Source: an uncultured Methylococcaceae bacterium
GTDB lineage: Bacteria; Pseudomonadota; Gammaproteobacteria; Methylococcales; Methylomonadaceae
Reading direction: 5' to 3'
DNA: 35,673 bases
Assembly: GCA_903945375.1 (NCBI GenBank)
Contig: CAJAVP010000004.1
Coordinates: 1 to 35,673 of the forward strand
The notes below the pieces were generated by a model. It was given only the letters and a program-made list of their open reading frames with translations. It did no database searches and was not told the DNA's origin. This document shows positions 24,591 through 32,108 of this stretch, one piece after another (the stretch's first letter is position 1; the number at the start of each line of letters is the position of its first letter). A program made the translations under genes and the position numbers.

Positions 24591-26351
24591 TCACATCGAT
24601 TCAGGAGTAGTAATATTAAGTAAGCCCAAGCCATTTGCCAAAACTTGCTTAGCGGAACAAATCAAATTGAGTCGGGCATTACGTAATGCCGCATCGTCTA
24701 CTAGAAATTGATGAGCGTTGTAATAGGTGTGGAACTCATGCGCCAATTCACGCAGATACGAGGTCAATTGATGAGGCTCGTACTGTAAAGCCGCACGTTC
24801 CAGAATTTCAGGATAACGCGCCATATGGGTTATCAAAGACAACTCATGATCTTCTGTCAGTAGAGCGAGATTCTCCATACCCAGTGATACATTACGCTCC
24901 CAACCTTTCTCATCCAACTGACGCAGTACGCTACAAACGCGAGCATAGGCGTATTGTACATAGAACACGGGATTTTCATTTGTTTTTGACGTGGCGAGTT
25001 TTAGATCAAAATCCATGTGTTGCTCAGAGCGACGCATGACATAAAAAAATCGTGCAGCATCTTTGCCCACTTCGTTGCGTAATTGACGTAACGTCACAAA
25101 CTCGCCAGAACGCGTAGACATGGATACCTTTTCATCGCCACGCCACAAGCTTGCAAATTGCACCAACAAGACACTGAGTCGTGCGTCATCTGCACCTAAG
25201 GCCTTGATTGCCGCTTTGACACGAGGAATATAACCATGATGATCCGCACCCCAAATATCAATAATTTGCTCAAAGCCACGATCTAGTTTATTCATATGGT
25301 AAGCAATATCAGAAGCAAAATAGGTGTATTGCCCATTTTCACGCACCACTACTCGATCTTTTTCATCCCCTAATTGACTTGATGCAAACCAGATCGCGCC
25401 ATTTTGATCGTAAAGATGCCCACCCGCACGTAATCGAGCCAAGGCTTTTTCAACTGCGCCCGTATCAATCAATTGCCGTTCAGAAAACCATTGTTGATAG
25501 TCTACGCCAAACTCATGCAAATCTTCTTCAATATCCTTGAGAATATTGTTTAGCCCAATTTGGAAAAAATCACGGTAGAGCGACTCACCTAACAACGTTT
25601 TAGCCCGTGCGATTAGCGCATCAATATGTACTTCTTTATCACCGCCGTCGGGTTCATCAGCGGGAATATCTTCTAGCACTAAAGACGCATGGCGACGGTA
25701 TTCGTTATGCGTAGATTGATGAATATCCAGAGCAATTTCACGGACATAATCGCCTCGATAGCCATTGCTTGGAAAGACCACCACTTCACCGCATTCTTCT
25801 AAATATCTGAGCCAAATGCTAGTTGCCAAAATATCCATTTGTCGACCAGCATCATTGACATAATATTCACGGTGTACAGAAAATCCAGCAGCGGCTAATA
25901 AATTGGCCAGAGCCGAACCATAAGCCGCACCGCGACCGTGCCCCACGTGCAAAGGCCCCGTAGGATTGGCAGACACAAATTCGACCTGAATTTTTTTACC
26001 TGCTCCCACATGACTTAAGCCAAACTCAGCACGTTCCGAGTGGATATGCTGAATAATTTGATGCTGAGCAAAGGGATCGATAAAAAAATTGATAAACCCA
26101 GGCCCAGCTGGCTCAATCTTAACAATCATGGCATCGTGAGGTATTGCACTGATGAGTTGTTCTGCTAATTTTCGGGGTGGCAACTGGGCAGGCTTCGCCA
26201 ATATCAGTGCAAGATTAGACGCATAGTCGCCATGACTTGAATCGCGACAACGATCTAGGGCAATACTGGGTTGGATAGATTGATCTAAAACACCGTTAGC
26301 CTTAAGTGTTTCAACGGCTTGCGAGATAAGTTCCGTTAGCTTTTGTTTCAT
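24591..26351 (-). CDS. argS: Arginyl-tRNA synthetase
   Basis: 586 residues, normal for bacterial ArgRS. It attaches arginine to tRNA-Arg using ATP. Visible elements are the N-terminal Add-1 domain ([20 protein letters not shown]), the class I HIGH motif in '[20 protein letters not shown]' (HVGH at residues 135-138), '[20 protein letters not shown]', the KMSKS-equivalent loop '[20 protein letters not shown]', and the C-terminal anticodon-binding helical domain ([11 protein letters not shown]...[24 protein letters not shown]). It shares a transcript with the downstream SPOR gene and is divergent from the ATP-grasp gene. Confidence 0.97.
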   Translation of the reverse strand: MKQKLTELISQAVETLKANGVLDQSIQPSIALDRCRDSSHGDYASNLALILAKPAQLPPRKLAEQLISAIPHDAMIVKIEPAGPGFINFFIDPFAQHQIIQHIHSERAEFGLSHVGAGKKIQVEFVSANPTGPLHVGHGRGAAYGSALANLLAAAGFSVHREYYVNDAGRQMDILATSIWLRYLEECGEVVVFPSNGYRGDYVREIALDIHQSTHNEYRRHASLVLEDIPADEPDGGDKEVHIDALIARAKTLLGESLYRDFFQIGLNNILKDIEEDLHEFGVDYQQWFSERQLIDTGAVEKALARLRAGGHLYDQNGAIWFASSQLGDEKDRVVVRENGQYTYFASDIAYHMNKLDRGFEQIIDIWGADHHGYIPRVKAAIKALGADDARLSVLLVQFASLWRGDEKVSMSTRSGEFVTLRQLRNEVGKDAARFFYVMRRSEQHMDFDLKLATSKTNENPVFYVQYAYARVCSVLRQLDEKGWERNVSLGMENLALLTEDHELSLITHMARYPEILERAALQYEPHQLTSYLRELAHEFHTYYNAHQFLVDDAALRNARLNLICSAKQVLANGLGLLNITTPESM

Positions 26352-26503
26352 TGCTGCTCTTTTTATACTGGTCTTAAAAACGGCACATTATCCATGAAAG
26401 TGATGCTATTATCCATTCAAACAATATGAAGCGTTAAGCGCTTACTTCGACAGTCAAGCTGCACCCCAAGGTCACTCCGGAATTAAAAGGAAACCAACCG
26501 TCT

Positions 26504-27637
26504 ATGTGTTATTTGTTAGTCGTTGCCAGCTCCGGCCGAATGTTGGCACAAGCCGCTAAAAACCACGGCTATCCGGTATTGGTAATTGATTTATTTGCGG
26601 ATCAGGACACCCAAGTTTATGCGAGCGATGTCATTAAAGTACCGTCTTTGGCAGAAGAGCAGATAGCAAGGGCATGGGCATTCTTAAGCAAGAAATATCC
26701 CATTCGCCAAGCCATTTATGGCAGTGGCTTAGAATATTATCCAGATAGTCTAATTTTTTTATCACAGCGATTACTGTTATTAGGCAATACACCTGAGGTA
26801 TTTGCTAGATTACAGAATAAAGTGGATTTTTTTGCGGTTTTGTCCGCACTGCACATTCCCTATCCGGCGGTGTCATTCAAGCCGCCGACTTCGCCAGGAA
26901 ATTGGCTGCTTAAACCCAGGCAAGGTCAAGGTGGTTTGGGCATTAAACCCTATCGAGCGCAAGACGTACCCGCGATGGGCGATTACTGGCAACGCTATCA
27001 GCCCGGGACGCCACAATCCGTCTTATTTCTTGCCAATACTCAGCACGCTTACGTGATTGGCTTTAATACGCAGTGGACTGTGCCATTGGATAATGAGCAA
27101 CCCTTTATTTTTTCAGGCATCATCAACAGCAGCACACTAACGCCTGCCTTAAAATCTCTATTACATGAGACGCTACAAAAACTCGTTCCGGCATTTGGGC
27201 TGAAGGGCTTAAATTCAATGGATTTTATCCAACATGGCGAAGTCATTTATGTTTTAGAAATCAATCCACGTTTACCCGCAAGTATGCAGCTTTATGAAGC
27301 GCCATTATTGCAACAGCACATTGAAGCTTGCCAAGGCAATTTACCCAATAAACCCTATCAACAAACCGATGTTTGCGGCTACCAAATCATTTACGCGCCA
27401 CAAGATGGCAAAATACCCCATACAATGTATTGGCCTAAAGGCTGTGTTGATTTACCTCCGACTGGAGTTTGCTATCGCAAAACACAGCCTATTTGCAGTA
27501 TGATTGCTCGCCATAACAGCCCGGAGCGTGTGCTTTGGGAATTGCAGCGCATACAACAACAACTTTTCAATCAACTTAATCTAGGTTCAGCTTTATGCAA
27601 TACACAGCAAGCGTCAACACACTTTCTCAACCCTTAG
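26504..27637 (+). CDS. ATP-grasp protein linked to tetrahydromethanopterin genes
   Basis: 377 residues with an ATP-grasp fold: an N-terminal Rossmann-like pre-ATP domain ([27 protein letters not shown]), an ATP-binding segment with '[19 protein letters not shown]', and the C-terminal metal-binding motif '[20 protein letters not shown]' (about residues 250-256). Such enzymes join an acid to an amine or thiol via an acyl phosphate. Bacteria with H4MPT-linked C1 transfer often carry an ATP-grasp gene near mch (called orf17 in Methylobacterium), thought to act in making the cofactor; that role for this gene is inferred from position. Its 3' end overlaps mch by 43 bp, so translation is probably coupled. 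An AAAAGGAAA site lies before the ATG. Confidence 0.8.
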   Translation: MCYLLVVASSGRMLAQAAKNHGYPVLVIDLFADQDTQVYASDVIKVPSLAEEQIARAWAFLSKKYPIRQAIYGSGLEYYPDSLIFLSQRLLLLGNTPEVFARLQNKVDFFAVLSALHIPYPAVSFKPPTSPGNWLLKPRQGQGGLGIKPYRAQDVPAMGDYWQRYQPGTPQSVLFLANTQHAYVIGFNTQWTVPLDNEQPFIFSGIINSSTLTPALKSLLHETLQKLVPAFGLKGLNSMDFIQHGEVIYVLEINPRLPASMQLYEAPLLQQHIEACQGNLPNKPYQQTDVCGYQIIYAPQDGKIPHTMYWPKGCVDLPPTGVCYRKTQPICSMIARHNSPERVLWELQRIQQQLFNQLNLGSALCNTQQASTHFLNP

Positions 27638-28578
27638 TCAAGCAACTGATAAATAACGCGGATCAATATCGACTTGATATTCAAACCTTGGCTAATGGCA
27701 GCACGATTATCGATGCTGGCATTAACGCACCCGGTGGCCTAGAAGCCGGACGAATTATCACTGAAATTTGTCTAGGCGGCATGGGCACGGTCTCTATTTC
27801 GCAAAGCACCTACACCGAGCACTGGCCGTTGACCGTTAATGTCCACACCAGTAATCCAGTTTTGGCGTGCTTAGGTAGTCAATATGCCGGCTGGAGCTTA
27901 TCGCACGATAAATATTATGCCTTAGGTTCAGGCCCTGCACGTGCGCTGGCAACAAAAAGCAAAGAAGGCATCGTCTCGCCTGTTGAGGAACTGTATAAAG
28001 AATTGGCGTATCAAGATCAGTCTGACCAAACCGTGTTGGTGATTGAAAACGATAAATTACCGCCGTTAGAAATTATTGAGAAAGTCGCTGCCGCCTGTTC
28101 GGTCTCACCTGAGCATTTGACCATTATTGTTACGCCAACCAGCAGCCTAGCGGGCTGCGTTCAAGTCGTCGGTCGCGTGTTAGAAGTCGCCATGCACAAA
28201 GCCCATGCGTTGCATTTTCCCTTAGAGCATATCATTGATGGCTCCGGCAGTGCGCCCATTTGCCCGCCTCACCCTAAATTTGTGCAAGCTATGGGACGGA
28301 CAAATGATGCGATTTTGTTTGCAGGCTTAGTGCATCTTTTTGTGAAAGGCTCTGATGAGGCCGCTGAAAAATTAGCCCACGAATTACCCAGCTCGACCTC
28401 GAAAGATTATGGCAAACCTTTTGCCCAAATCTTCAAAGAATATGAATACGATTTCTTTAAAATTGATGCCATGTTATTTAGCCCCGCCCGTGTGATTGTC
28501 ACCGCCGTAGAGTCCGGCAATAGCTTCCGTGCAGGACACTTAGACAATGCCTTGTTAAATTTATCGTTTGGCAGCTAA
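27595..28578 (+). CDS. mch: Methenyltetrahydromethanopterin cyclohydrolase
   Basis: 327 residues, the normal Mch length. It catalyses reversible hydrolysis of N5,N10-methenyl-H4MPT to N5-formyl-H4MPT, a cytoplasmic step in formaldehyde oxidation by methylotrophs. Recognised segments: '[20 protein letters not shown]' with '[17 protein letters not shown]' near the N terminus, '[18 protein letters not shown]', '[18 protein letters not shown]', and the C-terminal '[20 protein letters not shown]' with '[15 protein letters not shown]'. The ATG lies inside the upstream ATP-grasp gene, with AGGTT about 9 nt before it. A terminator hairpin follows the stop codon. Confidence 0.96.
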   Translation: MQYTASVNTLSQPLVKQLINNADQYRLDIQTLANGSTIIDAGINAPGGLEAGRIITEICLGGMGTVSISQSTYTEHWPLTVNVHTSNPVLACLGSQYAGWSLSHDKYYALGSGPARALATKSKEGIVSPVEELYKELAYQDQSDQTVLVIENDKLPPLEIIEKVAAACSVSPEHLTIIVTPTSSLAGCVQVVGRVLEVAMHKAHALHFPLEHIIDGSGSAPICPPHPKFVQAMGRTNDAILFAGLVHLFVKGSDEAAEKLAHELPSSTSKDYGKPFAQIFKEYEYDFFKIDAMLFSPARVIVTAVESGNSFRAGHLDNALLNLSFGS

Positions 28579-28588
28579 AAGACTTTCC

Positions 28589-28626
28589 CACCCAACTCGA
28601 TACTCGTTGGGTGTTGCAGTTTTTTG
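28589..28626 (+). terminator. Rho-independent terminator after mch
   Basis: CACCCAAC (28589-28596) pairs with GTTGGGTG (28606-28613), a perfect 8-bp stem with a 9-nt loop. It is followed within 6 nt by a run of T ending at 28626. It ends the ATP-grasp-mch unit. Confidence 0.8.
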
Positions 28627-28741
28627 CCGGTATCACGGTAATAGGGTGATTTTAAGCCCATCATCCTTTACACTGGCAGTCTATCTGAATCAGATACCAA
28701 TCTGGTTTACACCCTCTGTTACTTTATATGTGGATATTTCA

Positions 28742-29572
28742 ATGAGACAGCTTACCCATGAAGGCCAGCAAATAATCAATAATCTTGCCCAACGCTATCA
28801 GTTTAGCGCGGATGCAGTGCTTACCCTTTTAAACGCTGTACTCAATGGCAACGGCTCAATGGCACAGTTTAACCACCCAGAATTGGGTGGTTCTGGTCAG
28901 TGGATGCGAGGCGGTATGATTATGTTGGGGGATATGTTCAATAATGGACTAAAAAACAGTATCAGTCAGTTATGCCAAGAGCTTGCTAACCTAATCGCAC
29001 AGCAGGGCAATTTAATTCAAACCGGCAGTTTTCAATCGCAATCTCAAAACAATCAGCCGTCCATCAACATCAGTGCCCCGCAAATACCTCCATATGATAA
29101 CTGCGCGATGCCAACGCCCCCGCTATTCAACCCATCAGCACTCAATAATGCCCAAAATTGGTGGCCAACGGGGCTGCAATTTCCCAATAGTACCGGCTCA
29201 CAAAATAATATGCGTTACGCATATTTTGCGACAATTCGGCGGCTGGCCATTCAGCTCAATGGGCGCGTCACACTTTACGATACCTTGGATCACCAAATAA
29301 CAGGGTTTTCTCAGCAACAATCAGCAAGCGGCACGGTTACTTTTAGCAGTCAGTATGGGCTTGTTGATGTCAACAACTTGCCCGTTATTTCTATCGACAA
29401 CATCCCAGTGCAAGCACCTGTCTATCAAGAAGACCCCATTAATACGCTGCAAACTGTTCAGGAGATTGATATTTTTGGTTCTATCGAAAAATTGGCGACT
29501 TTAAACAGTAAAGGGATTTTGTCTAATGATGAATTTAATGCAAAAAAAGCGGAATTGCTGGCACGCTTATAA
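28742..29572 (+). CDS. SHOCT-domain protein of unknown function
   Basis: 276 residues from the ATG at 28742 (MRQLTHEGQQIINNLAQRYQ). The open frame extends up to 28568, but that stretch runs through the end of mch and its terminator and encodes nothing recognisable, so the downstream start is used. The N-terminal ~110 residues (AQFNHPELGGSGQWMRGGMI, MLGDMFN) belong to a conserved family of SHOCT proteins known to me only as hypothetical. The middle is N/Q/P-rich low complexity. The C terminus (DIFGSIEKLATLNSKGILSN, DEFNAKKAELLARL) is a clear SHOCT domain, a short helical module often found at the ends of bacterial proteins. The ribosome site is weak. No function can be assigned. Confidence 0.8.
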   Translation: MRQLTHEGQQIINNLAQRYQFSADAVLTLLNAVLNGNGSMAQFNHPELGGSGQWMRGGMIMLGDMFNNGLKNSISQLCQELANLIAQQGNLIQTGSFQSQSQNNQPSINISAPQIPPYDNCAMPTPPLFNPSALNNAQNWWPTGLQFPNSTGSQNNMRYAYFATIRRLAIQLNGRVTLYDTLDHQITGFSQQQSASGTVTFSSQYGLVDVNNLPVISIDNIPVQAPVYQEDPINTLQTVQEIDIFGSIEKLATLNSKGILSNDEFNAKKAELLARL

Positions 29573-30059
29573 ACATTCATAGCCAGCTTTGAAAAAACAC
29601 CTAAAAGCATAAGGACGCGAGGAAAAAACAAAGCGAGGGAGCATACAGCGATTTCAGATGGTGTTCGTTAGCAAAGAATACCCAAGGGCATAAAGATGTA
29701 GGACTCAAGTAGGATAAAAATTAATTCAAAATGCGTTCCAAATTTTAAATTCCGAGCTATGTAGTAGTTCATTTTCAACTTACTATCGAATACAATAGCC
29801 TATACGAGATGATTTAAGGCTATAAGCAAAAGAGTTTACTTAATCTGCCGATACATAGCCTCAGCTTGGCAAATCTCAAATTAACATTAAAACCAAGCAA
29901 ACTTTTGTACCAGATTATCTATAATCTGATCTCATTAACTAACTCGCAAGCATTCATTCCCATCGAAAGGGATTAAGGGACGTGACAACGTACCTAAACC
30001 TTATCAATTTAATGAGGAATGAATAACCGCCGCATCGTCATCGAATTACCAGGTTTATC
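29573..30059. other. 487-bp gene-free region before the thioredoxin gene
   Basis: No ORF with a ribosome site or recognisable protein was found on either strand. It holds a perfect 8-bp palindrome (CAGATTAT-CT-ATAATCTG at 29911-29928) that could be an operator or a small hairpin, and a short near-repeat (CCCATCGAAAGGGATTAAGGG around 29960). The promoter of the thioredoxin gene should lie here. No repeat array was found. Confidence 0.4.
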
Positions 30060-30491
30060 ATGAGCTTATTAAATATTGTTTGTCCTTACTGTCTTGCTAC
30101 CAACCGCATAGATTCCAGTCGCCTAGCGATACGTCCCGGTTGCGACTCATGTAAACAACCCCTTTTTTCCGGTCGCCCCTCTAAATTAACAGCGAGAAAT
30201 GTCAACACTTACTTGACTGGGAATGATATTCCCGTAGTCATTAATTTTTGGTCTCCGTCTTGTGAAGTCAATAAAGCAATGGAACCCGCTTTTGCTAAAG
30301 CCACTCTCCAACTCGAACCTTGGGTACGCTTAACCCGAGTCAATGTTGAGCTGGAAAGAGGTCTACCTCGTACCTACCACATCCGCTCTACCCCTACTCT
30401 GCTGTTAATGAAAAACGAAAAAGAAATTGACCGTAAATCGGGATTGATGAGCGCCAGTGATATTATGAGTTGGGTTAGCAATAAAATTTGA
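30060..30491 (+). CDS. Thioredoxin 2-like protein with altered active site (CEVN)
   Basis: 143 residues, with the thioredoxin 2 (TrxC) layout: an N-terminal zinc-finger part with two CxxC pairs (CPYC at 8-11, CDSC at 28-31), then a thioredoxin fold from about residue 44. The normal FWAPWCGPCKMMAP stretch reads FWSPSCEVNKAMEP here: the first, nucleophilic cysteine (Cys68) is kept, but the second (resolving) cysteine is Asn71, and the tryptophan before the motif is Ser. The cis-proline loop (RSTPTLLLM) is intact. Such a protein could not reduce disulfides by the usual dithiol route. It may act as a monothiol oxidoreductase, a chaperone or a zinc/redox sensor. It precedes hps-phi by 178 bp. Confidence 0.85.
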   Translation: MSLLNIVCPYCLATNRIDSSRLAIRPGCDSCKQPLFSGRPSKLTARNVNTYLTGNDIPVVINFWSPSCEVNKAMEPAFAKATLQLEPWVRLTRVNVELERGLPRTYHIRSTPTLLLMKNEKEIDRKSGLMSASDIMSWVSNKI

Positions 30492-30588
30492 TCCGCCAAG
30501 GCTTTTTTGAAATTCCGAATTTTTCCCTAAAAACAAACCGAGCAACACAGCAACTAGACGAAATCATGAGCATAAAAAAAGCCATAAA

Positions 30589-30617
30589 TTGACAACCAAT
30601 GCATCCTGTTTTAGAGT
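30589..30617 (+). promoter_or_regulatory. Candidate sigma70 promoter of hps-phi
   Basis: A perfect TTGACA (30589-30594) and, 17 bp later, TAGAGT (30612-30617, four of six matches to TATAAT) lie about 50 nt upstream of the hps-phi ATG. The spacing is ideal. This fits the high expression expected of the formaldehyde-fixing enzyme. Confidence 0.55.
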
Positions 30618-30669
30618 TCGCCACCGTGGGTAAACAATAGATTATTATAACTATCAGGAGCGTATCACT

Positions 30670-31845
30670 ATGGCAAGACCATTAATTCAATTAGCATTAG
30701 ACTCTTTAGATTTTGACCAAACCTTAAACTTAGCCGAACAAACTGCGCCATACATCGACATTTTTGAAATCGGCACCCCTTGTATCAAACATAATGGCGT
30801 AGAGCTGGTTAAAGCGCTCCGCTCAAAATTTCCCGACAAACTGATTTTAGTCGATTTAAAAACAATGGATGCTGGCGAATATGAAGCCACCCCGTTCTAT
30901 GCCGCAGGTGCTGATATTTGCACAGTCTTAGGTGTATCGGGTATGGCGACCATCGCCGGTGTTATTAAAGCCGCCAAAGCCCACCACGCTGAAGCGCAAA
31001 TTGACTTAATCAACGTCTCTGACAAATTAGCCTGCGCCAAAGCGGCGGCGGAATTGGGCGCAAACATCATCGGTGTCCATACGGGTCTTGATGCCCAAGC
31101 CGCAGGACAAACACCGTTTGCCGATTTGTCTGACATTGCCAGTCTTGGTCTAAACGTCCGCATTTCCGTCGCGGGCGGCATCAAGCAATCCACCGTCAAA
31201 CAAGTGGTCGATTCAGGTGCCGACATTATCGTCGTTGGCGCGGCAATTTATGGCGCAGCCTCACCCGCCGACGCTGCACGCATGATTCGCGATGCAGCTG
31301 ATGGCAAAGTGACACACCAGCAAATGGTGATTAATAAAATTTGGTCTATCCTCAGTGCCACAGATGACGCCAATGAAGTCAAATTAACGCGAATGCTAGA
31401 TAATGCCTCACGTATTTTTGTCTCAGGCGCAGGTCGTTCTGGTTTGATTTGCAAATTCCTTGGGATGCGCCTGATGCACAGCGGCTATGATGTCAGTGTC
31501 GTGGGTGAAATTGTCACGCCCAGTATTAAACGCGGAGATTTACTTCTCATCATCTCAGGCTCTGGGGAAACCGAGCAATTGATTGCCTTTACTAAACGCG
31601 CCAAAGATATGGGTGCTGATATTGTGCTGATTACCGCCAAAGCTCAATCCACCATCGGCGATATGGCTAACGCAACATTCCCCATCGGATTGCCAGAACA
31701 ATATGGCAAAGTACACGGTATGCCAATGGGCACCGTGTTTGAACTATCTACCCTGTTCTTCTTAGAAGCCTTGATTTCTCATGTTATTCATGAAAAAGGC
31801 ATTGCCGAAGAAGAAATGCGCTCTCGACATGCTAATTTGGAATAA
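30670..31845 (+). CDS. hps-phi: Fused hexulose-6-phosphate synthase / 6-phospho-3-hexuloisomerase
   Basis: 391 residues holding both enzymes of formaldehyde fixation in the ribulose monophosphate cycle. Residues 1-~210 are HPS, a TIM barrel of the OMP decarboxylase superfamily. It has the catalytic DxKxxD motif as DLKTMD (62-67) plus 'IGVHTGLDAQAAG' and 'ISVAGGIKQSTVKQVVDSGA', and joins formaldehyde to ribulose 5-phosphate. Residues ~211-391 are PHI, a SIS-domain isomerase ('RIFVSGAGRSGLICKFLGMR', 'DLLLIISGSGETEQLIAFTK') that makes fructose 6-phosphate. Fusion can channel the unstable hexulose 6-phosphate. CAGGAG precedes the ATG. Fused forms are known in several methanotrophs and archaea. 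Confidence 0.96.
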   Translation: MARPLIQLALDSLDFDQTLNLAEQTAPYIDIFEIGTPCIKHNGVELVKALRSKFPDKLILVDLKTMDAGEYEATPFYAAGADICTVLGVSGMATIAGVIKAAKAHHAEAQIDLINVSDKLACAKAAAELGANIIGVHTGLDAQAAGQTPFADLSDIASLGLNVRISVAGGIKQSTVKQVVDSGADIIVVGAAIYGAASPADAARMIRDAADGKVTHQQMVINKIWSILSATDDANEVKLTRMLDNASRIFVSGAGRSGLICKFLGMRLMHSGYDVSVVGEIVTPSIKRGDLLLIISGSGETEQLIAFTKRAKDMGADIVLITAKAQSTIGDMANATFPIGLPEQYGKVHGMPMGTVFELSTLFFLEALISHVIHEKGIAEEEMRSRHANLE

Positions 31846-31913
31846 TCCAAATTAACCAAAACGCACTCCCTTTTACAAACAGCGTGTTCTAGTCCTCTAA
31901 CTATACCGTACAA

Positions 31914-31938
31914 GGGAGGTGATTTTCAGTCACCTCCC
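31914..31938. terminator. Hairpin downstream of hps-phi
   Basis: GGGAGGTGA (31914-31922) and TCACCTCCC (31930-31938) form a perfect 9-bp stem with a 7-nt loop, about 70 nt after the hps-phi stop. There is no adjacent T run, so it is a stable 3' hairpin rather than a classical terminator. Confidence 0.5.
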
Positions 31939-32026
31939 TAAGCCAAAGAAATAACATCATTTCTTTTACCGTATTTTCAATCATAATTAAAACTAACCGT
32001 TCGTCCTAAGTCCTTCGATACCTCAG

Positions 32027-32087
32027 TAAGCGATAGCGTCATATACCTTTAAAGTGTGTTGGTGGATGACGCTATCGCTTATCCACA
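32027..32087. repeat. REP-like nested inverted repeat
   Basis: TAAGCGATAGCGTCAT (32027-32042) is repeated exactly in reverse complement as ATGACGCTATCGCTTA (32066-32081), with 23 nt between. The right arm is itself flanked by GTGGAT and ATCCAC, forming an inner hairpin of the same GGTGGAT...ATCCAC design as the repeats at 1-1033. It ends about 20 nt before the R-M gene. Confidence 0.8.
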
Positions 32088-32108
32088 CTACTAGGCAACC
32101 CATAATTT

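Noticed and set aside
28568-28741. 58-residue N-terminal extension of the SHOCT protein
   Set aside because: It overlaps the end of mch and its terminator and encodes no family sequence; the ATG at 28742 begins the conserved part.
29830-29870. GCCGATAC resembling a sigma28 -10 upstream of the thioredoxin gene
   Set aside because: No TAAAG element lies at the needed 11-bp spacing.
29940-30000. Possible single CRISPR-like repeat (GAAAGGGATTAAGGG)
   Set aside because: It occurs once, with no spacers or cas genes nearby.
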